DNA of 8,691 nt. Origin: an uncultured Aliiroseovarius sp. Its GTDB lineage: Bacteria > Pseudomonadota > Alphaproteobacteria > Rhodobacterales > Rhodobacteraceae. This document shows positions 1 to 5,361 of this stretch, one piece after another. The stretch's first letter is position 1. Every line of letters begins with the position of its first letter. Location of the stretch: NCBI GenBank assembly GCA_938023895.1, contig CALJDH010000011.1:1-8691 (forward strand). The letters run 5' to 3'. Both the position numbers and the translations under genes were made by a program. The notes beneath the pieces were generated by a model. The model worked only from the letters and a program-made list of their open reading frames with translations. It searched no databases and had not been told where the DNA came from.

Positions 1-1005
1 CAGCTGGTGACATTCGGCATCAGCCCGGATCGCCCTGAAACCGGCTATGGCTATCTTGAATTGGACGCGGCACCGACGGGCGACATGACCGCCGTGCCGC
101 TGAAATCCTTTGTCGAGAAACCGGATGTGGAAACCGCCGCCAGCATGTTGGCCGAGGGACGGTACCTGTGGAATGCCGGGATTTTCCTGTTCTCGGTCCC
201 CACCATTTTGGCGGCGTTCGAAACCCACGCGCCCGAGCTTATGGCCGCCGTCAAAGGCGCCGTAGACGGCGCCAAGCGGGATCTGGGCTTTACCCGTCTC
301 GACCCCGTGGCATGGGACCAAGCCAAGCCAATCTCGATCGACTATGCGGTGATGGAGAAAGCCGACAACCTGTCCGTCGTCCCGTTCGCCGGGCGTTGGT
401 CCGATCTGGGGGATTGGGCGGCGGTCTGGCGTGAAACTCATTCGGATGGCCTGTCTTTGTCTGGTCCAGCCACGTCGATTGATTGCCAGAACACACTCTT
501 GCGCTCGGAAGTGGAAGGTCAGGCGATCGTCGGCATCGGCCTTGAGGATATCGTCGCCGTCGCCATGCCCGACGCGGTTCTGATCAGTCACAAGGATCGC
601 ACGCAAGAGGTCAAACAGGCGGTCACCGCGCTGAAGGAACAGAAGGCCCCTCAGGCCGAGGCTTTCCCCAAGGATCACCGCCCATGGGGCTGGTTCGAAA
701 GCCTTGTTGTGGGGGACCGGTTCCAGGTCAAACGCATCGTCGTGCACCCCGGCGCGGCCCTGTCGCTGCAGTCCCACCACCACCGCTCCGAGCACTGGAT
801 CGTGGTCGAAGGCACCGCCAAGGTGACCGTGGATGACGAGGTCAAACTGGTCAGCGAAAACCAGTCTGTCTATATCCCGCTGGGCGCCACGCACCGGATG
901 GAAAACCCCGGCAAAGTGCCCATGGTCCTGATCGAGGTCCAGACCGGATCTTATCTGGGGGAAGACGACATCATCCGCTACGAAGACGTCTACGCGCGGG
1001 ACTAA
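1..1005 (+). CDS. manC: Mannose-1-phosphate guanylyltransferase / mannose-6-phosphate isomerase, 5'-truncated by window edge
   Basis: Bifunctional enzyme that interconverts fructose-6-P and mannose-6-P and makes GDP-mannose from mannose-1-P and GTP, feeding polysaccharide synthesis in the cytoplasm. The frame is open from base 1, so the GTG at 7 is internal and the true start lies upstream. About 334 residues are visible, against roughly 470 for the family, so the N-terminal GTP-binding signature is missing. Visible residues 37-42 read FVEKPD, the conserved sugar-nucleotide motif of the transferase domain, followed by NAGIFLF. The last ~110 residues are the type II isomerase cupin: HRPWGWFESL, then QSHHHRSEHW with the metal-binding His/Glu residues, then VYIPLGATHRMENPG. 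It ends at a TAA inside a GC-rich inverted repeat. The gene could equally be called cpsB or algA; the function is clear, the pathway (exopolysaccharide or LPS) is not visible here. Confidence 0.93.
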   Translation, partial: QLVTFGISPDRPETGYGYLELDAAPTGDMTAVPLKSFVEKPDVETAASMLAEGRYLWNAGIFLFSVPTILAAFETHAPELMAAVKGAVDGAKRDLGFTRLDPVAWDQAKPISIDYAVMEKADNLSVVPFAGRWSDLGDWAAVWRETHSDGLSLSGPATSIDCQNTLLRSEVEGQAIVGIGLEDIVAVAMPDAVLISHKDRTQEVKQAVTALKEQKAPQAEAFPKDHRPWGWFESLVVGDRFQVKRIVVHPGAALSLQSHHHRSEHWIVVEGTAKVTVDDEVKLVSENQSVYIPLGATHRMENPGKVPMVLIEVQTGSYLGEDDIIRYEDVYARD

Positions 1006-1014
1006 ACGCCCGCG
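995..1014 (+). terminator. GC-rich hairpin over the manC stop codon (weak terminator candidate)
   Basis: Perfect inverted repeat CGCGGG / CCCGCG with an 8-base loop that contains the TAA stop. No T-run follows (the next bases are AAAGACC), so it is not a classical intrinsic terminator. It may only slow transcription or protect the 3' end. Confidence 0.25.
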
Positions 1015-1057
1015 AAAGACCCCACTCGGGTGACAAATCTGCGATGTCAGAAGATTT

Positions 1058-1131
1058 TGGAGCGGGCGGCGGGAATCGAACCCGCGTCATTAGCTTGGAA
1101 GGCTAAGGTCTTACCACTACACAACGCCCGC
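1058..1131 (-). tRNA. tRNA-Gly (anticodon UCC)
   Basis: Read on the - strand the gene starts GCGGGCG and ends CGCCCGC, giving a perfect 7-bp acceptor stem. The discriminator is U (1061) and CCA is encoded (1058-1060). The anticodon stem TTAGC/GCTAA encloses the loop CTTCCAA, so the anticodon is UCC (complement at 1097-1099). The T arm has the normal GGTTCGATTCC core with a GC stem. The D arm is short and has one G-G mismatch in my folding. Total length is 74 nt with CCA. A promoter-like sequence sits just upstream at 1145-1173. Confidence 0.95.
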
Positions 1132-1144
1132 TCAGTAAAAACAG

Positions 1145-1173
1145 GACATATTTCATGTGCTTCTGGGCGTCAA
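1145..1173 (-). promoter_or_regulatory. Promoter of tRNA-Gly
   Basis: On the - strand TTGACG (1168-1173) is followed after exactly 17 bases by TATGTC (1145-1150). The tRNA 5' end lies 14 bases downstream of the -10 box, which fits a short 5' leader. This is a sigma-70-type promoter by consensus, not by experiment. Confidence 0.65.
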
Positions 1174-1319
1174 GAGCACCCAACCCGGAAACTGTCGTAT
1201 GGTCAGCGAAGCTTTAGAAAGGGCGGGAACCCGACCTTCGTCGCACTGGCTACCAATGCCTGCTTTCTCGGTGAATTGGTGAAATTGAAAATCTCGCGGG
1301 TCCAAACTACTTTGACCGC

Positions 1320-1941
1320 ATGCCAGACACGAATACGCCTGCAGGTCGCCGTCCAAAGAACGATGCGACACTGAAACACACCGATCTTCTTGGTGGGTTT
1401 GATTGCTTCAGAGCGGACTACACCAAACAGACATTTCCTCGGCATTCTCATGAGGAATACTTGGTAGGTGTCATTTAGGACGGCGTTCACGATGTTTGGT
1501 GCAAAGGCGAATGGTGGCACGCCTCAAAGGATATCTCGGCTCCTGTTGGAGTAGGAGGTGCTGCAAACCGTAGGGCAAGTCTTTGAAACCCTGTCTGACG
1601 CTCGAACCGAAGAAAGGGTTGTCGGCGAGAGGGAGTTGGTGGAAGTCCGCGCATATATCCAAGACAACATTCAGGGAACCTTCGACATATTGACGTTAGC
1701 TGACTTGCCCGGCTTCACGAAACGCCAGTTCATGCCCCGCTTCCGAAAGAAAATTCACATGGCGCCCTATCAATATGCGATGCAAGCGCGTGTCCGCCGG
1801 GCAAGAGATATACTGCAAGACGCGACCAGCATTGCTGATGCTTTGTTCGAGGCAGGCTTTTCCGATCAAAGCCATCTGACCCGGGATATCCGTGCCACCT
1901 ATGGCCTCACACCTGCATGGTACATCCGGCAAAAGACGTAG
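1320..1941 (+). pseudogene. AraC-family transcriptional regulator, broken (nonsense plus internal deletion)
   Basis: Two halves of one AraC-type regulator lie in different frames. The N-terminal half starts at ATG 1320 and contains FPRHSHEEYLVGVI, then an in-frame TAG at 1476-1478 (codon 53), then DGVHDVWCKGEWWHA. That is the sugar/ligand-binding cupin of this family; a Glu usually sits where the TAG is, so GAG to TAG is the simplest change. The frame is then lost around 1521-1557. The C-terminal half (GTG 1558 to TAG 1941, 127 residues) is in another frame. It has both helix-turn-helix motifs: LADLPGFTKRQFMPRFRKK, and ADALFEAGFSDQSHLTRDI followed by the typical YGLTPAWY end. Roughly 80 residues expected between the halves are absent, so a deletion probably joined them. 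An in-frame TAG at 1552-1554 stops any upstream extension of the C-terminal piece. A free DNA-binding domain could still be made from GTG 1558, but no good ribosome site is obvious. Confidence 0.8.
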
Positions 1942-2003
1942 TATCGTTCAATATTCGCGCCTGTCTCATCCATATGTCTGAGGAAAGACGAATGGAGACA
2001 ACG

Positions 2004-2231
2004 ATGAAACACAGCTTCTTGGATAATTACAGTGAGGGTGCCCACCCTCGCATTCTGGCCGCCCTTTCCGAGACCAACATAGTTCAGCAGACGACCTATG
2101 GTGATGATGCCTATACACTGTAAGCTAGGGCGATGCTTGGCCAGCATATGGGTAAAGTCCGCCCAGACATTTGGTTCGTTGCCAGCGGAACCCTTGCCAA
2201 TATCCTTTCCATCTCCAGCGCCTTCAGATCG
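2004..2231 (+). pseudogene. Low-specificity L-threonine aldolase, N-terminal remnant
   Basis: PLP enzyme family (PF01212, Beta_elim_lyase) that cleaves threonine/allo-threonine to glycine and acetaldehyde. From ATG 2004, preceded by a good GGAGA ribosome site, the frame reads MKHSFLDNYSEGAHPRILAA and later TYGDDAYTL. It then hits TAA at 2121-2123 and continues in the same frame as ARAMLGQHMGK and DIWFVASGTLANILSISSA. The pattern SDN/DNY-EG-HP, YGDD and SGT-AN is characteristic of the aldolase N-terminus. The stop is one base from GAA (Glu). After about 76 codons similarity ends at a junction with the oppositely oriented NTF2-like relic; the other ~260 residues, including the PLP lysine, are missing. 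It starts 62 bp after the AraC relic in the same direction, so the regulator probably once controlled it. Confidence 0.78.
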
Positions 2232-2591
2232 CATTTGCGCTGCCCAGACACCGTTGATCTTGGTGATCACCCAGAGGGACGGAAAGGAGACTAGCGGGGC
2301 ACCGGACGTGTCGAACCGATCCACCTGGACATCAAAATGCGATTTTGTATCAGAGGCTTGCAGCGTCTCCAGCCTACCCCGCTCGGTATGACCCCAGTCG
2401 CTCCCCCCCCCCGCACGGGGGGAGTCAGTGAGGTATCGGTCAGGTGTTTCTCATACCTTCACGGCATCACCGGACAAACGGAAATGCGGGATGCGCAGCG
2501 CCGCTGTGATGGCATCTGCATCCCGCTCATTCAGAGCGTCCAGATGGGCCTGCATGACTGCTTTCGCCTCGTGGATTGCCGCTTTGGTCAT
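2226..2591 (-). pseudogene. NTF2-like / SnoaL-like protein, nonsense mutation and lost 3' end
   Basis: On the - strand ATG 2591 (ribosome site AAAGGA, 6 bases upstream) opens MTKAAIHEAKAVMQAHLDAL, continuing to FRLSGDAVKV. An in-frame TGA follows at 2453-2451 (codon 47). The same frame then continues without a break as ETPDRYLTD, WGHTERGRLETLQASD, HFDVQVDRFD and PSLWVITKINGVWAAQMRS. This is the usual layout of small NTF2-fold proteins of ~125-130 residues, which have a conserved Trp where the TGA is (KVWETP type), so TGG to TGA is the simplest change. Homology ends near codon 122; the open frame then runs on for over 100 codons into antisense of the aldolase relic, which is not meaningful. 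The start and frame continuity across the stop are direct observations; the family is assigned from memory of similar proteins. Confidence 0.72.
2401..2424. repeat. C10 homopolymer and G/C inverted repeat
   Basis: CTCCCCCC (2401-2408) and GGGGGGAG (2417-2424) form a perfect 8-bp inverted repeat, and the first arm is part of a run of ten C (2403-2412). It lies inside the NTF2-like relic, where it encodes a Gly-rich stretch and, as sequenced, keeps the frame. Such a tract is prone to replication slippage and sequencing error. Confidence 0.7.
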
Positions 2592-2642
2592 AGAAGTCCT
2601 TTCTCGTACTCTCTGACTGTTGTGCTTCCTTGATCAAATGCC

Positions 2643-2656
2643 AGATTCGGGAATCT
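2643..2656. promoter_or_regulatory. Palindrome upstream of the NTF2-like relic
   Basis: AGATTC-GG-GAATCT is a perfect 6+6 inverted repeat with a 2-base centre, about 50 bp upstream of the ATG at 2591 on the - strand. It lies in the 252-bp divergent region (2592-2843) between that relic and the TetR gene. It could be a regulator site for the lost gene. Apart from this and the twin operators I see no gene in that region. Confidence 0.35.
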
Positions 2657-2778
2657 TCTGGCCCCTATTGGAAAATCATATTGCCCATCAATTGGACCCG
2701 CAGGCGCGATCGGGGATTCCTGTCGAGCGTATCGGGTGGTGTCACGCGGGCTCAGCCGGAACCATTGCAATATTGTTT

Positions 2779-2796
2779 TTTGTCATTATTGACAAA
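2779..2796. promoter_or_regulatory. Operator 1 of the TetR regulator
   Basis: Perfect inverted repeat TTTGTCA-TTAT-TGACAAA. It covers a consensus -35 hexamer TTGACA (2789-2794) and is repeated 34 bp downstream. Its shape and place are typical of an autorepressing TetR-family site. Confidence 0.75.
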
Positions 2797-2816
2797 CAAC
2801 TCTCAGTACTTATTTG
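2789..2816 (+). promoter_or_regulatory. Probable promoter of the TetR-Rieske operon
   Basis: TTGACA (2789-2794) is a perfect -35 box. At 16 bases spacing TATTTG (2811-2816) is a weak -10 candidate. Operator 1 overlaps the -35 and operator 2 overlaps the -10, so a bound repressor would block polymerase. The -10 match is poor, which may mean low basal activity or a slightly different true -10. Confidence 0.5.
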
Positions 2817-2830
2817 TCATTCGTGACAAT
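2813..2830. promoter_or_regulatory. Operator 2 of the TetR regulator
   Basis: TTTGTCA-TTCG-TGACAAT repeats operator 1 with the same 4-base spacer; only the outermost base pair is lost. Centres of the two sites are 34 bp apart. It ends 13 bp before the TetR start codon and overlaps the -10 region. Confidence 0.75.
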
Positions 2831-2843
2831 AAACGAGGATACC

Positions 2844-3434
2844 ATGCCACGCCCCAGCCTTAAGGACCAAAGAACCCAAGAAATCTTGGATGCCTACCTG
2901 ACATGCGTGGCCCAATTCGGACTGGAAGGGGCGACGCAAGAGCGTATCGCTGCCGAGGCCGGTGTGAAACGTCCGATCCTACGGCACTATCTTGGAAACA
3001 AGGATCAGATGGTCGCGGCATTGGTGGCCTATGTCGTCGATGGTTTCGCCGTCTCAACCAACGCACTGGCCGAGGCCGTGGAGGGACTGCAAACGACGGG
3101 TGATCTGATTGATTTTCTGTTCGCCGACAATGGCGGTTCTGACGCGCGCTTGATGCTGGCCTGGCAGGCGTTGACGGCGTCAATTGCAGATTATCCTGAC
3201 GCACGGGCGCCGCTACTGGCCAGCCTCGAAAACTTCATTGCTGTTATTGAACGCGCACTGTCCCGCCTATCCCCTCGCGCTGACGTCGCAAGCGTGCGCG
3301 CTGCAGCACAGGGCATCACCTCATCCTATGTAAATCTCGACGCCATGACGCCGCTGAAACCTCCGGCGGAATGGCGCGATGAACTGAAACAGGCCGCAAC
3401 GATCCTTGCGGCCAGCTTGGAGACACCGAAATGA
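2844..3434 (+). CDS. TetR/AcrR-family transcriptional regulator
   Basis: Probable repressor of this operon, acting as a DNA-binding dimer in the cytoplasm. The 196-residue product is normal for the family. The N-terminal domain has the three-helix DNA-binding unit: RTQEILDAYLTCVAQFGLEG, then ATQERIAAEAGVKRPILRHY (about residues 30-49, with the HTH recognition helix), then the family hallmark LGNKDQMVAAL. The rest is a mostly helical ligand and dimer domain, not recognisable by ligand. ATG 2844 is chosen because it has a ribosome site (ACGAGG, 6-7 bases upstream) and because an earlier TTG at 2814 lies within operator 2. Its stop overlaps the next start by 4 bp (ATGA at 3431), so it is the first gene of the oxygenase operon. 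The twin palindromes at 2779-2830 are its likely targets. The ligand is unknown but probably relates to the oxygenase substrate. Confidence 0.9.
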   Translation: MPRPSLKDQRTQEILDAYLTCVAQFGLEGATQERIAAEAGVKRPILRHYLGNKDQMVAALVAYVVDGFAVSTNALAEAVEGLQTTGDLIDFLFADNGGSDARLMLAWQALTASIADYPDARAPLLASLENFIAVIERALSRLSPRADVASVRAAAQGITSSYVNLDAMTPLKPPAEWRDELKQAATILAASLETPK

Positions 3435-3694
3435 ACAGCAGCCGCGTTCTCAACTACATCGCGTTCCCGGTCCTTGTGATCGCTGCCCTTCTGGGAATGT
3501 ACTGGGTCTGGGGCCTGTTGTTCCTGTGGTGGCTTGTTCCAACGGTCATGACCGGACAGGCGCATCTGGTGTTTGAAGTGCAGCGTGAAGACGACCCGGT
3601 GTTGTTTTGGGCGGTTGCGATCCTGTGGGCGCTTTTCGGCCTGATGATGATCGCCGCATCCCTGTTTCCGCAATATGCCCAATGGCTTGTGTGA
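3431..3694 (+). CDS. Small integral membrane protein of unknown function
   Basis: An 87-residue protein I cannot assign to a named family. ATG 3431 overlaps the TetR stop by 4 bp and has a GGAGA ribosome site 7-8 bases upstream. Residues ~8-40 are one long hydrophobic stretch rich in Trp and aromatic residues (MYWVWGLLFLWWLVPTVM), long enough for one tilted helix or two short ones in a hairpin. A short polar segment follows (GQAHLVFEVQREDDP, ~42-56), then a second clear membrane helix ~57-79. There is no signal peptidase site and no cysteine. Its place between the regulator and the oxygenase, with translational coupling to the former, argues for a real role in the same process: perhaps anchoring, substrate entry or a small transporter subunit. 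That role is inference from context only. Confidence 0.82.
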   Translation: MNSSRVLNYIAFPVLVIAALLGMYWVWGLLFLWWLVPTVMTGQAHLVFEVQREDDPVLFWAVAILWALFGLMMIAASLFPQYAQWLV

Positions 3695-3705
3695 GGCCCG
3701 TCATG
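3692..3705 (+). promoter_or_regulatory. Ribosome binding site deciding the Rieske oxygenase start
   Basis: The stop TGA of the membrane protein is also the start of TGAGGCCCG, whose GAGG lies 6 bases before ATG 3703. The same sequence with the same spacing precedes the reductase start at 5359. Confidence 0.6.
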
Positions 3706-4869
3706 ACCAATATGTATCACCGCCTGCCGGTCGAGGCCTACACCTCGCAAGACTGGTTTGACCGCGAACAACGCCTGATATTCTCGCGTAGCTGGCGGTT
3801 TGCCGGTCTGGCCGAGGACGTGCCCGAGCCGGGGCATTACATCTCGGTCCAAGCGGGGCTGAACAACATCTTCATCGTGATGGGGCGCGACTTCCGCCTG
3901 CGTGCGTTTCACAACATTTGCCGCCATCGCGGCACGCAGCTAATCCGCGCTGTTGGTAAAACGCAGAAGGCACTGACCTGCCCCTATCACGACTGGACCT
4001 ATGATCTTGAGGGCAACCTGATTTCGGTTCCGGACGAGGTGACCGAATACCCCAACGGGATCGACAAAAAATGCCTTGGCCTGAAGCCCGCCAGCATCGA
4101 CATCTGGCGTGGGATGCTGTTCGTCCATCCCGACCCAGACGCGCCGTCTTTGGCCGAATGGTTTGGTGCGGTCGACCCCCATCTTGGGCCGCACAAACCC
4201 GAGGAGTTGGTGGAATATCCCGAAGCGCGCCAGAGCTATGAAATCAAGGCCAACTGGAAGATCGTCGTCGAGAACTACATCGACGTCTATCACCTGAGCC
4301 ATCTGCATTCGAACACGCTTCACATGTATGACCATGCGAAGGCCGAATACGGCTGGAAGGGGCCGCATCATCATTTCTGGGAGCCACCCTCGGACGACTA
4401 TGCCAAGGACTTAGAAGCCAATCTGCCCACGCCCCGCGTGATCCCCGAACCGCATACTGGCGCGTGGGTGCCCATGCTGTTCCCGGGCATTGGGCTGGGT
4501 GCAAGTGAAGACAGCTGGAACCTGTTTATCATCACCCCGCTGGGGCCCAACCTAACGCGCGTGGAAAACCGCACGAAGCTGGCAAATGCATCCAGCTGGG
4601 AGTTCACCAAACAAGGCTGGAGTAGCTGGGGTTTCTGGAAAAGCTTCGGCGGGCCGAAATATGCGGAACATGACGTCGCTGGCGAGGACGATCCGATGAC
4701 TTCGGGCGATTTCACCGCCGAAGATGTCTATGCCTGCGAGCAACAACAAAAGGCGCTTGCCAGCCCATTCCTTGAAATCGGACCGGCGGCAGTGGGGGAA
4801 AGCCCCATCACTGGCCACCAGCAGGCCATTTTGGACTTCATGCAGGCTGAAGAGGCGCGCGATACATGA
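3703..4869 (+). CDS. Rieske non-heme iron oxygenase, alpha subunit
   Basis: Terminal oxygenase of a multicomponent system, expected to hydroxylate or demethylate an organic substrate using O2 and electrons from the reductase encoded two genes on. Length 388 residues, normal for alpha-only Rieske oxygenases. The Rieske [2Fe-2S] motif is complete: Cys73-x-His75 (NICRHRGTQL) and Cys93-x2-His96 (LTCPYHDWTY). In the catalytic domain ENYIDVYHLSHLH supplies Asp194 (the bridging carboxylate position) and iron ligands His197 and His202; Asp341 in AEDVYACEQQQ is the likely third ligand. The layout resembles oxygenases acting on quaternary amines or similar small compounds (choline monooxygenase, CntA, GbcA, stachydrine demethylase), but the substrate cannot be read from the sequence. 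ATG 3703 is preferred over an in-frame start at 3607, which would overlap most of the membrane protein's second half. A dioxygenase on an aromatic ring remains possible, although no standard beta subunit is adjacent. Confidence 0.93.
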   Translation: MTNMYHRLPVEAYTSQDWFDREQRLIFSRSWRFAGLAEDVPEPGHYISVQAGLNNIFIVMGRDFRLRAFHNICRHRGTQLIRAVGKTQKALTCPYHDWTYDLEGNLISVPDEVTEYPNGIDKKCLGLKPASIDIWRGMLFVHPDPDAPSLAEWFGAVDPHLGPHKPEELVEYPEARQSYEIKANWKIVVENYIDVYHLSHLHSNTLHMYDHAKAEYGWKGPHHHFWEPPSDDYAKDLEANLPTPRVIPEPHTGAWVPMLFPGIGLGASEDSWNLFIITPLGPNLTRVENRTKLANASSWEFTKQGWSSWGFWKSFGGPKYAEHDVAGEDDPMTSGDFTAEDVYACEQQQKALASPFLEIGPAAVGESPITGHQQAILDFMQAEEARDT

Positions 4870-4942
4870 AACGCATGACTGCGACGCGATTGGTCTTCTG
4901 CTTGCGGCAGGTTTGGCATTGGCTGCCCCGAAATCCGAGCCG
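4866..4942 (+). other. Out-of-frame signal-peptide start of the following gene
   Basis: ATG 4866 overlaps the oxygenase stop by 4 bp (ATGA), like the TetR/membrane-protein junction, and GAAGAGG lies 10 bases upstream. It reads MKRMTATRLVF. The frame at -1 relative to it then reads LLLAAGLALAAP and joins the small protein below. Together they make a textbook Sec signal peptide (basic n-region, hydrophobic core, ALA cleavage site), so one base seems to be missing near 4890-4900. Confidence 0.55.
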
Positions 4943-5350
4943 ATGGATTTGGCCCAGCGATGTTTTGCCGCCATGGATGAGGCCGGGTTGGCCAATAGCT
5001 GGAAGGACTGGCACCCCGATGCCGTCCACGCGATCACGATCAAGTACGGCATGGGGCAGCCCGACGATCAGTTCAGCTACAAGATGGCAGATTGGGAAAC
5101 GACGCCTGATTGGGCGGACGACCCCGACTATGCCGAGGCGATGCGAGGGTATACCGAGACCTTCCGCAAGGATCCTTCGTTCCGCACCAAGCAAGCAGAC
5201 GATGGCACCGTCGTCACCGCGACGACTTGGGTTAGCTATCTGTGGCGGGGGTATCTTGGCCAAATGAAGCAAACGGATCGATTCTTGATCGTCAATCATC
5301 TTGGCGCGCCAGTCATCCGCGCGCTCACCACCACAATCGACTACCGTTGA
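4943..5350 (+). CDS. Small operon protein, possible NTF2-like fold; N-terminus probably frameshifted
   Basis: Unrecognised 135-residue protein when read from ATG 4943, the first ATG in its frame after the oxygenase. It begins MDLAQRCFAAMDEAGLANSW and contains WHPDAVHAITIKYGMGQPDD, then RGYTETFRKDPSF, then TDRFLIVNHLGAPVIRALTT before ending in IDYR. A leading helix, a sheet-forming second half and a DAV-H element suggest an NTF2/SnoaL-like fold, but this is only an impression. The ribosome site before 4943 is weak, and the frame upstream codes for a signal-peptide core (LLLAAGLALAAP), so the native gene probably started at 4866 and was exported, with a -1 shift now separating start and body. 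If the 4943 start is real, the product is cytoplasmic. It lies between oxygenase and reductase and ends 4 bp or 8 bp from the reductase start, so it belongs to the operon. Codon-level conservation of the body suggests it was functional until recently. Confidence 0.65.
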   Translation: MDLAQRCFAAMDEAGLANSWKDWHPDAVHAITIKYGMGQPDDQFSYKMADWETTPDWADDPDYAEAMRGYTETFRKDPSFRTKQADDGTVVTATTWVSYLWRGYLGQMKQTDRFLIVNHLGAPVIRALTTTIDYR

Positions 5351-5361
5351 GGCCCGAATTG
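5348..5361 (+). promoter_or_regulatory. Ribosome binding site deciding the TTG start of the reductase
   Basis: TGAGGCCCG begins with the upstream stop codon and places GAGG 6 bases before TTG 5359. It matches, in sequence and spacing, the site before the oxygenase start at 3703. Confidence 0.6.

Noticed and set aside
1174..1319. Spacer between the tRNA promoter and the AraC relic
   Set aside because: I looked for small genes, hairpins and repeats here and found nothing I could support.
1030..1374. Open frame of 114 codons on the + strand after manC
   Set aside because: It runs antisense through the tRNA-Gly gene and its promoter and has no ribosome site or recognisable content.
1899..2225. 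Continuation of the - strand open frame past the NTF2-like relic
   Set aside because: It is antisense to the aldolase relic, lies beyond the deletion scar and looks like no protein I know.
2098..2633. Overlapping + strand open frames of 62-98 codons
   Set aside because: They are shadows of the aldolase and NTF2-like relics in other frames.
1058..2640. Genomic island integrated at tRNA-Gly
   Set aside because: Integration normally happens at the tRNA 3' end, which faces manC here; the relics lie upstream of the tRNA 5' end, and no integrase or repeat of the tRNA end was seen.
4885..4905. Programmed -1 ribosomal frameshift at the split signal peptide
   Set aside because: There is no slippery heptamer of the X-XXY-YYZ type and no clear downstream stem, so mutation or sequencing error is more likely.
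4866..5267. 133-codon frame starting at ATG 4866
   Set aside because: Only its first ~11 codons look real; the rest is Arg/Trp/Pro-rich shadow of the small protein's true frame.
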